Shown: positions 16,417 through 25,523, counted from the stretch's first letter. The stretch: DNA of 64,000 bases from Deltaproteobacteria bacterium (GCA_016935665.1 JAFGQN010000096.1:33970-97969); one strand, 5' to 3'. Program-made: numbers and translations. The notes: a model not told the origin generated them from the letters alone.

Positions 16417-17502
16417 ATGAGTTTATTTGAAAAAGCCAAAAAAGATATCGTTGAAGTGTCCAGTGAACTGGACGAGCAGATTTGGGCCCATATTAATGAT
16501 TTGACCAAACCCCCCGGGGCATTGGGCGAACTGGAGCAGGTGGCATTTCGCTTTGCGCGCATTCGCCGGGAAACCATTCCAGCTGTTCCTAAAAAGCGTT
16601 TGTACACATTTGCCGGGGATCACGGAGTGACCGAAGAAGGTGTGTCCGCCTTTCCCGCAGAGGTGACGGTGCAAATGGTGGCCAATATGATGCAGGGCGG
16701 CGCGGCAATAAATGTGTTTGGCCGGCATGTGGACTGCGATGTTCAGGTGGTGGATGTGGGCGTGAATGCGGATTTGTCGGCCATGGAAGGCGTATTGCAT
16801 CGCAAGGTGCGCATGGGGACGCGTAACATGGTGACCGAGGCGGCCATGACCGAGGCCGAAGTGATGCAGGCTCTGGAAGTGGGCATTGCGCTGGCCCTCG
16901 ATGCGGCCGCCGATGGTGTCACGCTGATGGGCACTGGTGAAATGGGTATTGGCAACACCACGCCTGCCGCAGCGCTGATGCATGTGCTTTTGCCCTGTGA
17001 CCTCAAACAGATTGTTGGGCGCGGCACCGGTGTGGACGATGTGGGCCTGCAGCGCAAGCGCGATGCCATTGCGGCCGCTGTGAGACTTCATAGTTTGGAT
17101 GGCAATGACCAGGATCCTTTATTGGCGCTGCAAAAAGTGGGAGGGCTGGAAATCGCCGCACTCACCGGATTGATGCTCGGCTGTGCCGCCAAACGCATTG
17201 CGGTTGTGGTGGATGGCTTTATTTCTTCGGCCGCGGCGCTTGTGGCCTGCAAATTGAATCCCGCCACCAGCGACTATCTGCTGTTCAGCCATCTTTCTGC
17301 AGAGCAGGGACATCGCCGCTTTGTGGAAGGCCTTGGGGTGCGTCCCATACTGGATTTGGGCTTTCGGCTGGGAGAAGGCACAGGGGCCGCACTGGCCATG
17401 TCACTGGTGGATGCATCGGTTAAAATGATGCGGGAAATGGCCACGTTCAGCTCGGCGGGCGTTTCCACGGCGCTTGAGGAATCGGGCGAGGGGGCGGCGT
17501 AG
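16417..17502 (+). CDS. cobT: Nicotinate-nucleotide:dimethylbenzimidazole phosphoribosyltransferase
   Basis: 361 residues, normal CobT length. Clear family blocks: LTKPPGALGELE near residue 27, FAGDHGVTEEGVSAFP, GAAINVF, VVDVGVN, GTGEMGIGNTTPAAA and the C-terminal LGEGTGAALAM, which includes the catalytic glutamate. The enzyme moves phosphoribose from nicotinate mononucleotide to a lower-ligand base to make alpha-ribazole phosphate. CobT chooses which base is activated, so here it would determine the cobamide made after remodelling. The ATG has AGGAG upstream (16401-16413 region). It ends three bases before cobS. Confidence 0.96.
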   Translation: MSLFEKAKKDIVEVSSELDEQIWAHINDLTKPPGALGELEQVAFRFARIRRETIPAVPKKRLYTFAGDHGVTEEGVSAFPAEVTVQMVANMMQGGAAINVFGRHVDCDVQVVDVGVNADLSAMEGVLHRKVRMGTRNMVTEAAMTEAEVMQALEVGIALALDAAADGVTLMGTGEMGIGNTTPAAALMHVLLPCDLKQIVGRGTGVDDVGLQRKRDAIAAAVRLHSLDGNDQDPLLALQKVGGLEIAALTGLMLGCAAKRIAVVVDGFISSAAALVACKLNPATSDYLLFSHLSAEQGHRRFVEGLGVRPILDLGFRLGEGTGAALAMSLVDASVKMMREMATFSSAGVSTALEESGEGAA

Positions 17503-17505
17503 CGG

Positions 17506-18288
17506 ATGTCCGGGTTTGTTACCGCTGTTCGTACTTTGAGCAGTGTTCCCATTCCGGGCAGGGATGCGGATTCACTGTCCATGAGTCTGCTGTGGTTTCC
17601 TTTGGTGGGGGCGTTGCTGGGCGCGTTGTGGGCAGGCGCAGGGGTGTTGTTTTCGTTTGTTTTTGACGGGTGGCCCATGCTTATTGCGCTGCTGGTGCTG
17701 ATGCTTCAGAGCGCCATGACCGGTGCCATGCATCTGGATGGGATTGCCGATGCGGCGGATGCGTTGTTCAGCATGACCAGCCGGGAAAAAAAGCTGGCCA
17801 TCATGAAGGACTCCACGCTGGGGACGTTTGGGGTGCTCACCCTCATTTTTGTGTTGGCGCTCAAGTGGACGCTTCTTTTTAAGCTGGTGGCTGCAGGACA
17901 GCTGATTTTGCTGGTGGTGGTCATTGCCGTGGCGCGAACCGCCCAGGTGGAATTGGCGGTGACCATGTCGTATGCCCGGAGCGGGGAAGGGACCGGCAAG
18001 GCGTTTGTGACCGATGCCACTTTTGTGCATCGCCTGGGGGCCTGGCTGCTGGCGCTGGTATTGGCGGCCGCGTTTGGTCCTTTGGCCATTGGAAGCGTCT
18101 TGTTGGCCATGTTGACGTGTATGGGATTGCGCCGGTTGTATGACCGCCGGATAGGGGGGATTACGGGGGATTTGCTGGGGGCGACCAGCGAATGTGTGGA
18201 GCTGGTGATTTTGTTGTGGTTTTGCGGATTTATTCATCAGGGCAAGTGGATAGACTGGCCCTGGCATTTATGGGAGGTAGTACTGTGA
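17506..18288 (+). CDS. cobS: Adenosylcobinamide-GDP ribazoletransferase (cobalamin synthase)
   Basis: A 260-residue integral membrane protein with about six to seven helices. The family signatures are present: VRTLSSVPIPG near the N-terminus, MHLDGIADAADALFS (the acidic Mg2+-binding motif DGxxDxxD) at about residues 76-90, and KDSTLGTFGV at about 102. It joins adenosylcobinamide-GDP and alpha-ribazole (phosphate) to make the cobamide in the inner membrane. The N-terminus fits without a leader, as usual for CobS. The stop overlaps the GTG start of cbiP. Confidence 0.95.
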   Translation: MSGFVTAVRTLSSVPIPGRDADSLSMSLLWFPLVGALLGALWAGAGVLFSFVFDGWPMLIALLVLMLQSAMTGAMHLDGIADAADALFSMTSREKKLAIMKDSTLGTFGVLTLIFVLALKWTLLFKLVAAGQLILLVVVIAVARTAQVELAVTMSYARSGEGTGKAFVTDATFVHRLGAWLLALVLAAAFGPLAIGSVLLAMLTCMGLRRLYDRRIGGITGDLLGATSECVELVILLWFCGFIHQGKWIDWPWHLWEVVL

Positions 18289-19844
18289 CAACCCTTGCGC
18301 CATGCATCAGCGTGCTGGGGACCGCTTCAGATGTGGGTAAAAGCATCGTGGTTACCGCGCTTTGTCGAATTTTCAACGATATGGGTATCTCTGTGGCGCC
18401 ATTTAAAGCGCAAAATATGTCCAACAATTCCTTTGTGGTGGACGGGCCCGGTGATGATGTGGGCGAAATTGGCCGCGCCCAGGTGGCGCAGGCGGAAGCG
18501 GCGCGCATTGCGCCCCATGTGGATATGAATCCCGTGCTGCTTAAACCCATGACCAATGTGGGATCGCAGGTGGTGGTGCGCGGCAGGGCCATTGGGCAAA
18601 GCAGTGCCGCTGAGTATGGCAATCGCACTAAAGCGCTGAGGGATATTTCCCTTGAGTGTCTTACCCGGTTGCGACAGCAATATGATTTGGTGGTGATGGA
18701 AGGGGCGGGGAGTTGCGCCGAAGTGAATCTGCGCGCGCGGGATTTTGTGAACTTTGAAATGGCCAAACAGTCCGACGCGTCCGTGATTCTGGTGGCGGAT
18801 ATTGATCGCGGGGGCGTATTTGCGCAGGTGCTTGGTACCCTGGATTTGCTCTCGGATGCAGAGCGTCGGCTGGTAACCGGCGTGGTGATAAACCGGTTTA
18901 GAGGAGATGCCACGCTCTTTTCGGATGGCATCGATTTTATCGAGAAAAAAGGGCGAGTGAAAGTGCTGGGAATGATGCCGCATATTCGAAACATTGGCAT
19001 CGACGATGAAGATGCTGTGGTGCTTGACAAAGGCATTCAACAGCTGGACGATCATTCGACCGAACGACTGACAGTGGGCGTGATTCATCTGCCGCATATT
19101 TCCAATTTTACGGATTTCAAGCCGCTGGAGCGTTGCGGTGCGGTTCATTTAAAGTATTTGGAAAAGGGCGCGGATGCCGAGGGGTGCGACATATTGATGT
19201 TGCCGGGAACCAAAAGTGTGCCAGGGGATTTGCGCTGGTTGCGTCGTCAGGGGTTTGACGCGCGCATTTTGGCGCATGTAAAAGCGGGAAAACCGGTGCT
19301 GGGGATTTGCGGGGGATATCAGATGCTCGGTAGGCGCATCAGTGATCCGCTGGGGATTGAGGGAACGCCCGGGGAGATAGAAGGGTTGGGATTGCTGGAT
19401 GTGCAAACGGAGCTGGCTCAAACCAAAGCGCTCTCCAGGCGTTGTGGCATTTGGCTGGATGCCAATGTACAGGTGACCGGCTACGAAATTCACCAGGGCA
19501 GAACCATGAGACTGGATGGCGCACAGGCGGTGGTTCGCATGACCGACAACGGTGAGCTGGAAGGCGCGCGCTCCAGAGATGGGCTGGTTATCGGCACCTA
19601 TCTGCATGGGTTGCTTGACAGTGCAGCCTTTTTACAAATGTATTTACAAAAAGTGAATTCCCGCATCACCGTTGACAAAGCCTCATTTGAAACGGATATG
19701 CAAGGCGAGGACGCATATGATCGTCTGGCGGATATTGTTCGAAATCACCTCGATATTCCACAGATATTGGCCGACGCCGGGATGCGCATGGCAAGCCCCG
19801 GCAAAGAACGGTTCGACGTGTTGCGTGCAGAGCGGGGATTGTAG
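18285..19844 (+). CDS. cbiP: Cobyric acid synthase (CbiP/CobQ)
   Basis: About 519 residues from GTG 18285, which overlaps the cobS stop and has GGGAGG eight to nine bases upstream. The N-terminal half is a dethiobiotin-synthetase-like ATPase (GTASDVGKS, APFKAQNMSNNS, RAQVAQAEAA, VMEGAGS). The C-terminal half is a class I glutamine amidotransferase with GICGGYQMLG (nucleophile Cys) and GTYLHGLLD (His). It amidates adenosylcobyrinic a,c-diamide at four side chains. Its presence without upstream ring genes suggests that partly amidated corrinoids can be finished after import, or that the rest of the pathway lies elsewhere. Confidence 0.95.
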   Translation: MTTLAPCISVLGTASDVGKSIVVTALCRIFNDMGISVAPFKAQNMSNNSFVVDGPGDDVGEIGRAQVAQAEAARIAPHVDMNPVLLKPMTNVGSQVVVRGRAIGQSSAAEYGNRTKALRDISLECLTRLRQQYDLVVMEGAGSCAEVNLRARDFVNFEMAKQSDASVILVADIDRGGVFAQVLGTLDLLSDAERRLVTGVVINRFRGDATLFSDGIDFIEKKGRVKVLGMMPHIRNIGIDDEDAVVLDKGIQQLDDHSTERLTVGVIHLPHISNFTDFKPLERCGAVHLKYLEKGADAEGCDILMLPGTKSVPGDLRWLRRQGFDARILAHVKAGKPVLGICGGYQMLGRRISDPLGIEGTPGEIEGLGLLDVQTELAQTKALSRRCGIWLDANVQVTGYEIHQGRTMRLDGAQAVVRMTDNGELEGARSRDGLVIGTYLHGLLDSAAFLQMYLQKVNSRITVDKASFETDMQGEDAYDRLADIVRNHLDIPQILADAGMRMASPGKERFDVLRAERGL

Positions 19845-19847
19845 CCC

Positions 19848-20930
19848 ATGGCATTGCTGTACCAGCACGGGGGAATACCAGCGGCCGCATTTGATCGCTT
19901 TGCCATGCCGGTGCGACCGGTGATGGATTTTAGCGTCAATACCAACTGGATGGGACCGCCGCCATCGATTCGGGCACAATGGAATGGGTTGTTTTCGTCA
20001 TTGGATGCCTACCCCTCACTGCACGGCAGCGCGGTGTCAGATTACTACCTCAACAGATACGGCGTCCCCCAGGAATGTATTTTGAGTGGCAACGGATCTG
20101 CGGAGTTGATGTACCGGGTGGCGCTGGCGCTTAAACCCCGGACCGCCGCCATTGTGTGTCCTTCTTTTTATCATTACGATCGCGCGCTGAAGAGTGCTGG
20201 AACATCCATCCGCTATGTGGCAGAACACGTCATTGGAGACGGCAACGATGGTGTGACCGAGGCGCTGTGTGATGCGGTGTCCCTTTGCGACGCGTTGATT
20301 TTGGGAAATCCCAATAATCCCACCGGACGTTTGATGAACAGGCAATCGATTGTTGATGCCGCCAAAAGGTGTCCGGACAAATGGTTTCTCGTTGATGAAG
20401 CGTTTATTTCATTTGTGATGAATGAAGCTGCGTCATCGCTGCTGTTTTTAAGGGATTGGCCCAAAAATCTTATTGTCTTTCATTCGCTGACCAAGTTTTA
20501 TGCATTGCCCGGCATTCGACTGGGGGCGTTTCGGGCGTCGCCAGAGATGGTGCAAAAGGTGATTGGGGTGTCGCCCCCGTGGATGGTGAATTCGCTGGCC
20601 GAAAAAATAGCACCGTTGTTGCAGGACGCAAAGGAATACGAAGCGCAGACGCTGACGCAGCTTCGTGCTGAGGTGACCCGTTTAAAGACGCGAAGTGAGG
20701 GCGTGCGTCATATCTCGTTTACATTTGGCGCGGCCAATTTTGCCACTGGTCAGTGGCACGGCAGCAACACTTTGGATGACCTGATGCGCCCCCTATTGGC
20801 ACGGGGCATATTTGTGCGGGATTGCAGCAATTTTTATGGCATCATCCCAAATACGTTTCGATTTGCCATCCGAAGTGCACGGGACAACGATGCGCTGTTT
20901 GATGCATTAAACGAGGTGGCCTGTGGATAG
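19848..20930 (+). CDS. cobD: Threonine-phosphate decarboxylase CobD-like (PLP aminotransferase fold)
   Basis: 360 residues of fold-type I PLP enzyme related to HisC/CobD. It shows HGG at the N-terminus, FSVNTNWMGPP, SGNGSAELMY (phosphate-binding), LGNPNNPTGR, VDEAFISF, HSLTKFYALPGIRLG with the PLP lysine, and a C-terminal IRSARDNDALFDAL typical of CobD. The reaction makes (R)-1-aminopropan-2-ol phosphate, the linker that CbiB attaches. HisC is an alternative by sequence alone, but position between cbiP and cbiB decides. The tail overlaps the GTG of cbiB. Confidence 0.9.
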   Translation: MALLYQHGGIPAAAFDRFAMPVRPVMDFSVNTNWMGPPPSIRAQWNGLFSSLDAYPSLHGSAVSDYYLNRYGVPQECILSGNGSAELMYRVALALKPRTAAIVCPSFYHYDRALKSAGTSIRYVAEHVIGDGNDGVTEALCDAVSLCDALILGNPNNPTGRLMNRQSIVDAAKRCPDKWFLVDEAFISFVMNEAASSLLFLRDWPKNLIVFHSLTKFYALPGIRLGAFRASPEMVQKVIGVSPPWMVNSLAEKIAPLLQDAKEYEAQTLTQLRAEVTRLKTRSEGVRHISFTFGAANFATGQWHGSNTLDDLMRPLLARGIFVRDCSNFYGIIPNTFRFAIRSARDNDALFDALNEVACG

Positions 20931-21930
20931 TGTTATTCCCATCTTTGCGGGCGCCATGCTTCTCGATGAACTGGTGGGCGATCCGCAGTATCGATGGCAT
21001 CCGGTGCGATTGATGGGGACCGCGTTTCAGTGGCTGGAATTCGGATTTTTTAAACTGAAATTCACCGGTCGCCTGGCAGGGGTACTGTTTGTTACCATGT
21101 GTCTCGCTGCGGTGTTTGCAGTGTGGTGGCCTTTGCGGTTTGGGATGTATTATCTGTGGCTGCCTATGGGGATGGCGTTTGATGTTTTTGTTTTGTATTC
21201 GATGGTGGCGCAAAAGGATTTACTTGCCCATGTGAGGTCTGTGCTCCATCCCGTTGAACAGAATGACCTGGTATTGGCCAGGGAGAAGCTCTCGATGATT
21301 GTGAGTCGCAAGACTGAGAACCTCCCGTTGGATGGCATTGTGCGCTCGGCGGTGGAAAGCGTGGCGGAAAACTTTGTGGATGGGTCCATGGCGGTCATTT
21401 GCTTTGCGGTGGCGGGGGCTTTGTTGGCGGTTGTGACAGGGGGAACCCCTGCGACCGGCATGATGATTGGCCCTGTGGCATATCGAGTGGTGAATACCCT
21501 GGACGCCATGGTGGGGTATAAAAATGAGCGATATCTAAGATTTGGCTGGGCGTCGGCGCGCTTCGATGATGTGCTTAATTTTATCCCCGCCCGGTTGTCG
21601 ATAGTTCCGTTGTTGTTTGGCACACTGCTGATGCGCGGCCATGTGGCCCTGGCGCTGCGCAGCTTTTTTTTGGATCGAAACAAAACCCCTTCCATCAATT
21701 CCGGCCATCCCGAAAGCGTTTTGGCCGGCGCCATCGGCATATGCGTGGGCGGGCCGGTGGCATACGCCCAAAAGGTGACCAACGGGGTGTGGATTGGGTG
21801 CGGCACCAGGGATGCTGCGCCCCAACATTTGCGACGGGCCATTGGCATTGTTTACACGGCCGGTATTTTCAACGTGATTTCTGCGTTGCTTGTATTGATG
21901 GCTGTTTATTCCGGAAGGCAATTGATATGA
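20923..21930 (+). CDS. cbiB: Adenosylcobinamide-phosphate synthase CbiB
   Basis: A 335-residue membrane protein beginning at GTG 20923, inside the end of cobD. It has the CbiB blocks LLDELVGDPQYRWHPVRLMG at the N-terminus, SMIVSRKTENLPLDGIVRSAVESVAENFVD (about residues 123-150), TLDAMVGYKNERY and GWASARFDDVLNFIPARL. The enzyme condenses cobyric acid with aminopropanol phosphate to give cobinamide phosphate. Together with CobD it lets the cell use imported cobyric acid. The stop overlaps the ATG of the next gene by four bases. Confidence 0.95.
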   Translation: MDSVIPIFAGAMLLDELVGDPQYRWHPVRLMGTAFQWLEFGFFKLKFTGRLAGVLFVTMCLAAVFAVWWPLRFGMYYLWLPMGMAFDVFVLYSMVAQKDLLAHVRSVLHPVEQNDLVLAREKLSMIVSRKTENLPLDGIVRSAVESVAENFVDGSMAVICFAVAGALLAVVTGGTPATGMMIGPVAYRVVNTLDAMVGYKNERYLRFGWASARFDDVLNFIPARLSIVPLLFGTLLMRGHVALALRSFFLDRNKTPSINSGHPESVLAGAIGICVGGPVAYAQKVTNGVWIGCGTRDAAPQHLRRAIGIVYTAGIFNVISALLVLMAVYSGRQLI

Positions 21931-22733
21931 ACACACAACCCAAAAAAACAGAAAGTTCGCCGCGCATTGTCTGTTTGTCTCACGACAGCATTGACATGCT
22001 CAGTCAACTGGGCGCCCAGGATATGGTGGTGGGACGGCCTGCGGGGGAATCGCGTCCTGAGGTGGCCCATGCCGCGTCCATTGGGGGGTATGGCAGCATT
22101 AAGCCCGAAAAAATCAAGGCGTTGCATCCGGATTTGGTGATTGCCTATGCGTCGTTTCAAGCCGGCTTGACAGCCCCTCTGCTGGATGCCGGCGTGAACG
22201 TGCTCCATTTAACCCATCACAGTATTGCCGATATATTCGGCAGCATTCACCTGCTGGGGCGATTCACAGGAAGGGAAACGTCGGCAAAGGGAATTGTTGC
22301 CAGGATGAATGGCATCTTTGATTCTTATCGGATAAAGGCCCTGGATAAGGATAAACCGCGTGTGTATTTTGAAGAATGGGACGAGCCCATGGTGGCCGCG
22401 CCCCGCTGGGTGAGTGAAATGATTGACATCGCCGGTGGAGAAGATGTGTTTGCCGATAAAAGTGAAAGCCCCGTGTTTGCCCACCGTACGGTTCAAATGG
22501 AGGCGCTCGTGTCCCGAAACCCCGAAATAATGATTGCTTCGTGGTGTGGCAAGCCGGTGCGGATTGATGAGATTTGCGCGCGCAAAGGCATTGAAAATGT
22601 GGCCGCCATTTCCAGCAATCGCATTTTTGAGGTGCCAGGTGACACGTTTTTGCAGCCAGGGCCCAATATTGTTTTGGGCATTGCTCAGTTGCACCAGATA
22701 TTTTTTGGACAGCCCCAAAGGGAAGAACCATGA
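21927..22733 (+). CDS. BtuF-like corrinoid-binding protein lacking a signal peptide
   Basis: 268 residues of the periplasmic-binding-protein PF01497 type: RIVCLSHDSIDMLSQLGAQDMVVGRP, GSIKPEKIKALHPDLVIAYASFQAGLTAPLL, IFGSIHLLGRFTGRE, and C-terminal RIFEVPGDTFLQPGPNIVLGI. The start overlaps the cbiB stop (ATGA) and the protein begins MNTQPKKTESSPR with no hydrophobic segment, so it should be cytoplasmic. Cytosolic BtuF-like proteins annotated as cobalamin-binding proteins exist in other bacteria; their role is poorly defined. It could hand imported corrinoid to the remodelling enzymes, or be an amidated/enzymatic variant; this is inference. A second, exported paralogue follows directly. Confidence 0.85.
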   Translation: MNTQPKKTESSPRIVCLSHDSIDMLSQLGAQDMVVGRPAGESRPEVAHAASIGGYGSIKPEKIKALHPDLVIAYASFQAGLTAPLLDAGVNVLHLTHHSIADIFGSIHLLGRFTGRETSAKGIVARMNGIFDSYRIKALDKDKPRVYFEEWDEPMVAAPRWVSEMIDIAGGEDVFADKSESPVFAHRTVQMEALVSRNPEIMIASWCGKPVRIDEICARKGIENVAAISSNRIFEVPGDTFLQPGPNIVLGIAQLHQIFFGQPQREEP

Positions 22734-23719
22734 GCAGGCAAGGGATACTGGTCGTTGTTGGCATTGTGGCGCTGTTTGGTATCAGCTACTGGGCCAGAAT
22801 TTATCTGGGGGCAAACACATTTGCGCCCGAAGAAATGAATGCCGAGAGCCGTTTGCCGAAAAACGAGCAAGATTCATCCAAAAATTTCCCCGGCCAGACC
22901 GCTTCCAAATGTGAGCGCATCGTCTCTTTGGCGCCGAGCCTTACCGAAATTGTGTTTGCGCTGGGATTGGGCGATCGTCTGGTTGGCGTGACGCGGTATT
23001 GCGACTATCCCGAGGCGGCCAAATCAAAGAAGAAAATTGGCGGATACTACGATCCCAGCAACGAAGCGATTATGTCGTTGAAACCCGATATGGTGATTAT
23101 GCTCGATGAGCACTTATCTGCCACAAAGATGATGATGGCGACCAAAACGCCTCACCTGAATATTTCCAACAGGCGGATTTTCGACATATTGAACGCCATT
23201 ACCACCATCGGTGGAGCATGTGGGGTGTCAGACGCGGCGTCCCAATTGCGTCGTCAACTGCAGTCCCGCATTGATGGGGTGAAAAGTGCCCGTTCGCCTG
23301 GCCAGAAGCCTAAAACAGTGATGATTACCACCGGCCGAAATATGGGCAGCGGAACCATTTCGGATGCGTATATTACAGGTCGCGAGGGGTATTACGATGA
23401 AATGATCGCCATTGCCGGCGGCATAAATGTGTACCAGGGCAATGTGGCATTTCCAATGGTGTCTGCCGAAGGTATTTTGGAGATGAACCCCGATATCGTT
23501 ATTGATATGGTGCCCGATTTGGATGAATCCGTTTTGTCCAAAGAGCAGATTATTCAGCAATGGTCCGTGCTTGGACACCTTCGCGCGGTCCAGACCGGGC
23601 AGGTGTATGTGCTCACCGAGGATTATGTGGTTGTACCTGGTCCCCGTTTTGTTTTATTGCTCGAACGGCTGGCTAAGATTCTTGGGAAGGCAAACGCACT
23701 TGTGGAGAACGAAAAATGA
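22730..23719 (+). CDS. btuF: Membrane-anchored cobalamin-binding protein BtuF
   Basis: 329 residues. An N-terminal hydrophobic segment (about residues 4-27) has no lipobox cysteine and no clear signal-peptidase site, suggesting a signal anchor. After a hydrophilic spacer comes the BtuF domain: RIVSLAPSLTEIVFALGLGDRLVGVTRYCDYP, KIGGYYDPSNEAIMSLKPDMVIML, and the C-terminal VVPGPRFVLLLERLAKILG. The protein delivers corrinoid to BtuC in the periplasm. The start overlaps the previous stop by four bases, and its own end overlaps btuD, so binding protein, ATPase and permease are coupled. The sequence is clearly closer to classical BtuF than the preceding cytoplasmic homologue. Confidence 0.92.
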   Translation: MSRQGILVVVGIVALFGISYWARIYLGANTFAPEEMNAESRLPKNEQDSSKNFPGQTASKCERIVSLAPSLTEIVFALGLGDRLVGVTRYCDYPEAAKSKKKIGGYYDPSNEAIMSLKPDMVIMLDEHLSATKMMMATKTPHLNISNRRIFDILNAITTIGGACGVSDAASQLRRQLQSRIDGVKSARSPGQKPKTVMITTGRNMGSGTISDAYITGREGYYDEMIAIAGGINVYQGNVAFPMVSAEGILEMNPDIVIDMVPDLDESVLSKEQIIQQWSVLGHLRAVQTGQVYVLTEDYVVVPGPRFVLLLERLAKILGKANALVENEK

Positions 23720-24510
23720 CAACTGATGCACCTCTTTTAAAGGTTACCGATTTATCTTTTTCCATTGGCGAAAAACAGATTCTCCATAATGTGTCTTTCG
23801 ACATTAAAACCGGGGAGTGGGTATCCATTGTGGGACCCAACGGCGCGGGTAAGTCCACGCTGCTCAAATGCCTCATGCGGATTTTAAAAATGGATGCTGG
23901 GGACGTCCGTTTCCTGGGAAAGGCCATCTCTCATTTATCGCAAAAGGCGCTGGCGACGCGGATTGCATATGTGCCCCAGTCCACCGGCGTTGTGTCGCCG
24001 TTTTCGGTGAGAGAGCACGTGACCCTGGCGCGTTATGCACACCTGAAGCCTCTGTGTGGCCCCCAAAAAAGAGATATGGAGGTAGTGGAATCCTGTATTG
24101 CAGAGGCGGGACTGTCCCAACTGGCGGGGCGCTCTGTGTCATCGCTCAGTGGCGGGGAACGTCAGCGCGTGTATCTGGCCGCGGCGTTTGCGCAGGAGGC
24201 GCAGCTGTTGCTCCTGGATGAACCCAATACATTCCTCGACCCCAAATGTTCGTTCGACGTATTGCAACTGCTGCAAAACGCAAATAAAAACAGAGAAACC
24301 GCCATTCTTTCGGTCACCCACGATATTAACGCTGCGGCGGTCTGCAGCGATACCATGCTGGCCCTTAGGGGCGGCGAGATAATGTATTATGGGGAAGCCA
24401 CATCGTTTGTTCAGGACGCGATTTTGCAAAAAGTATATGAGGCGCCGTTTTCATTTGTACGCCATCCCGAAACGGGCCAGAAACTCACCTTGCCCTGGCG
24501 CCTGTCATGA
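23716..24510 (+). CDS. btuD: Cobalamin ABC transporter ATPase BtuD-like
   Basis: 264 residues with all ABC motifs: Walker A GPNGAGKSTLL (about residue 39), Q-loop AYVPQST, signature LSGGERQRV (about 143), Walker B LLLLDEPNTFLD and the H-loop SVTHD. It belongs to the FepC/BtuD/FhuC importer ATPase group. It energises import with the adjacent BtuC. The ATG overlaps the btuF stop by four bases and its stop overlaps the btuC ATG. Iron-siderophore transport would be the alternative by family, but the corrinoid operon decides. Confidence 0.93.
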   Translation: MTTDAPLLKVTDLSFSIGEKQILHNVSFDIKTGEWVSIVGPNGAGKSTLLKCLMRILKMDAGDVRFLGKAISHLSQKALATRIAYVPQSTGVVSPFSVREHVTLARYAHLKPLCGPQKRDMEVVESCIAEAGLSQLAGRSVSSLSGGERQRVYLAAAFAQEAQLLLLDEPNTFLDPKCSFDVLQLLQNANKNRETAILSVTHDINAAAVCSDTMLALRGGEIMYYGEATSFVQDAILQKVYEAPFSFVRHPETGQKLTLPWRLS

Positions 24511-25511
24511 GCGTAACTGTGTCCAGAGCAGGGTTCTTCGCTGTACTGACAGTATTGTTTATGGCGACATTAATCGTGTTGCCGTTTCTGGGCGCATCAA
24601 CCATCACGCCATGGGATCTGCTGACGTCGGCCACTGATGCCATTGAGCGGGAAATCGTCTTTTCCATTCGGATTCCCCGAGTGCTGGTGGCCATGCTGTG
24701 TGGTGCGGGCCTGGGGCTGGGCGGCATGTCTTTTCAATCCATGTTTCGCAACCCGTTGGCCACACCATTTACTTTGGGCGTGGCCAGTGGCGCTTCGCTG
24801 GGAGCGGCGCTGTACATTCAGATTGGGGTTGTGTTTGCATTTGCAGGGATTTCCGGGGTTACTCTGGCGGCATTTGCCGGTGCACTGACGTCCATTGCAG
24901 TGGTTTACGGTCTCACGCGATTGCGTCAGGAGCTCAGTGGCAACACCATGCTGCTGGCTGGCGTGGCGTTGAGTTTCTTTTTTTCGAGCGCCATCTTTTT
25001 TACGCAGTATCTGAGTGATTTCACCCAGTCCTTTCGAATCATGCGCTGGCTCATGGGGGGACTGGAGGTTCACGGCTTTGGGACCGTTTTAGAGCTTTTT
25101 CCCATTATTTTGGGCGGCCTGCTGGTGGTGCTCTATTTGACCCACGATTTGAACGCATTGGCAACGGGCGAAGAAGAAGCCATTGGACGGGGCGTTAATG
25201 TGGCGCGCACTCGAAATCTCCTGTTTTTCTCGGTTTCATTTATGGTTGCAGCGGTCACTGCCACCTGTGGCCCCATTGGCTTTATAGGAATGATGTCGCC
25301 ACATATCTGCAGGCTTTTAATCGGCGCCAATCATCGTTACCTCACACCGGCAACAGCCCTGTTTGGCGCCATATTCCTGGCCTGGTGCGACACCCTGGCG
25401 CGCACACTCATCGCCCCGGCGGAAATCCCCGTTGGCATCTTCACCGCCCTTTTGGGTGGCCCCTTTTTCCTATGGCTGCTGCTGTCTAAAAACGCAGGAC
25501 ATCGATTCTGA
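24507..25511 (+). CDS. btuC: Cobalamin ABC transporter permease BtuC-like
   Basis: 334-residue FecCD-family permease with about ten helices. Landmarks: IRIPRVLVAMLCGAGLGLGGMSFQSMFRNPLATPFTLGVASGASLGA near residues 50-95, ALSFFFSSAIFFTQY, MRWLMGG and the coupling region ARTRNLL, GPIGFIGMMSPHICRLLIG. It forms the inner-membrane channel as a dimer with two BtuD subunits. It is the last gene of the riboswitch-controlled operon; only 12 bases separate it from a convergent gene, and no obvious intrinsic terminator was seen. Confidence 0.93.
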   Translation: MSVTVSRAGFFAVLTVLFMATLIVLPFLGASTITPWDLLTSATDAIEREIVFSIRIPRVLVAMLCGAGLGLGGMSFQSMFRNPLATPFTLGVASGASLGAALYIQIGVVFAFAGISGVTLAAFAGALTSIAVVYGLTRLRQELSGNTMLLAGVALSFFFSSAIFFTQYLSDFTQSFRIMRWLMGGLEVHGFGTVLELFPIILGGLLVVLYLTHDLNALATGEEEAIGRGVNVARTRNLLFFSVSFMVAAVTATCGPIGFIGMMSPHICRLLIGANHRYLTPATALFGAIFLAWCDTLARTLIAPAEIPVGIFTALLGGPFFLWLLLSKNAGHRF

Positions 25512-25523
25512 TCTGCGGGGGGA

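Noticed and set aside
18192..18284. Longer in-frame start for cobyric acid synthase
   Set aside because: It overlaps cobS heavily; GTG 18285 has a good ribosome site and gives the usual N-terminus.
21741..21926. Longer in-frame start for the cytoplasmic BtuF-like protein
   Set aside because: It lies inside cbiB and adds no signal peptide; ATG 21927 overlaps the cbiB stop in the same coupled style as its neighbours.
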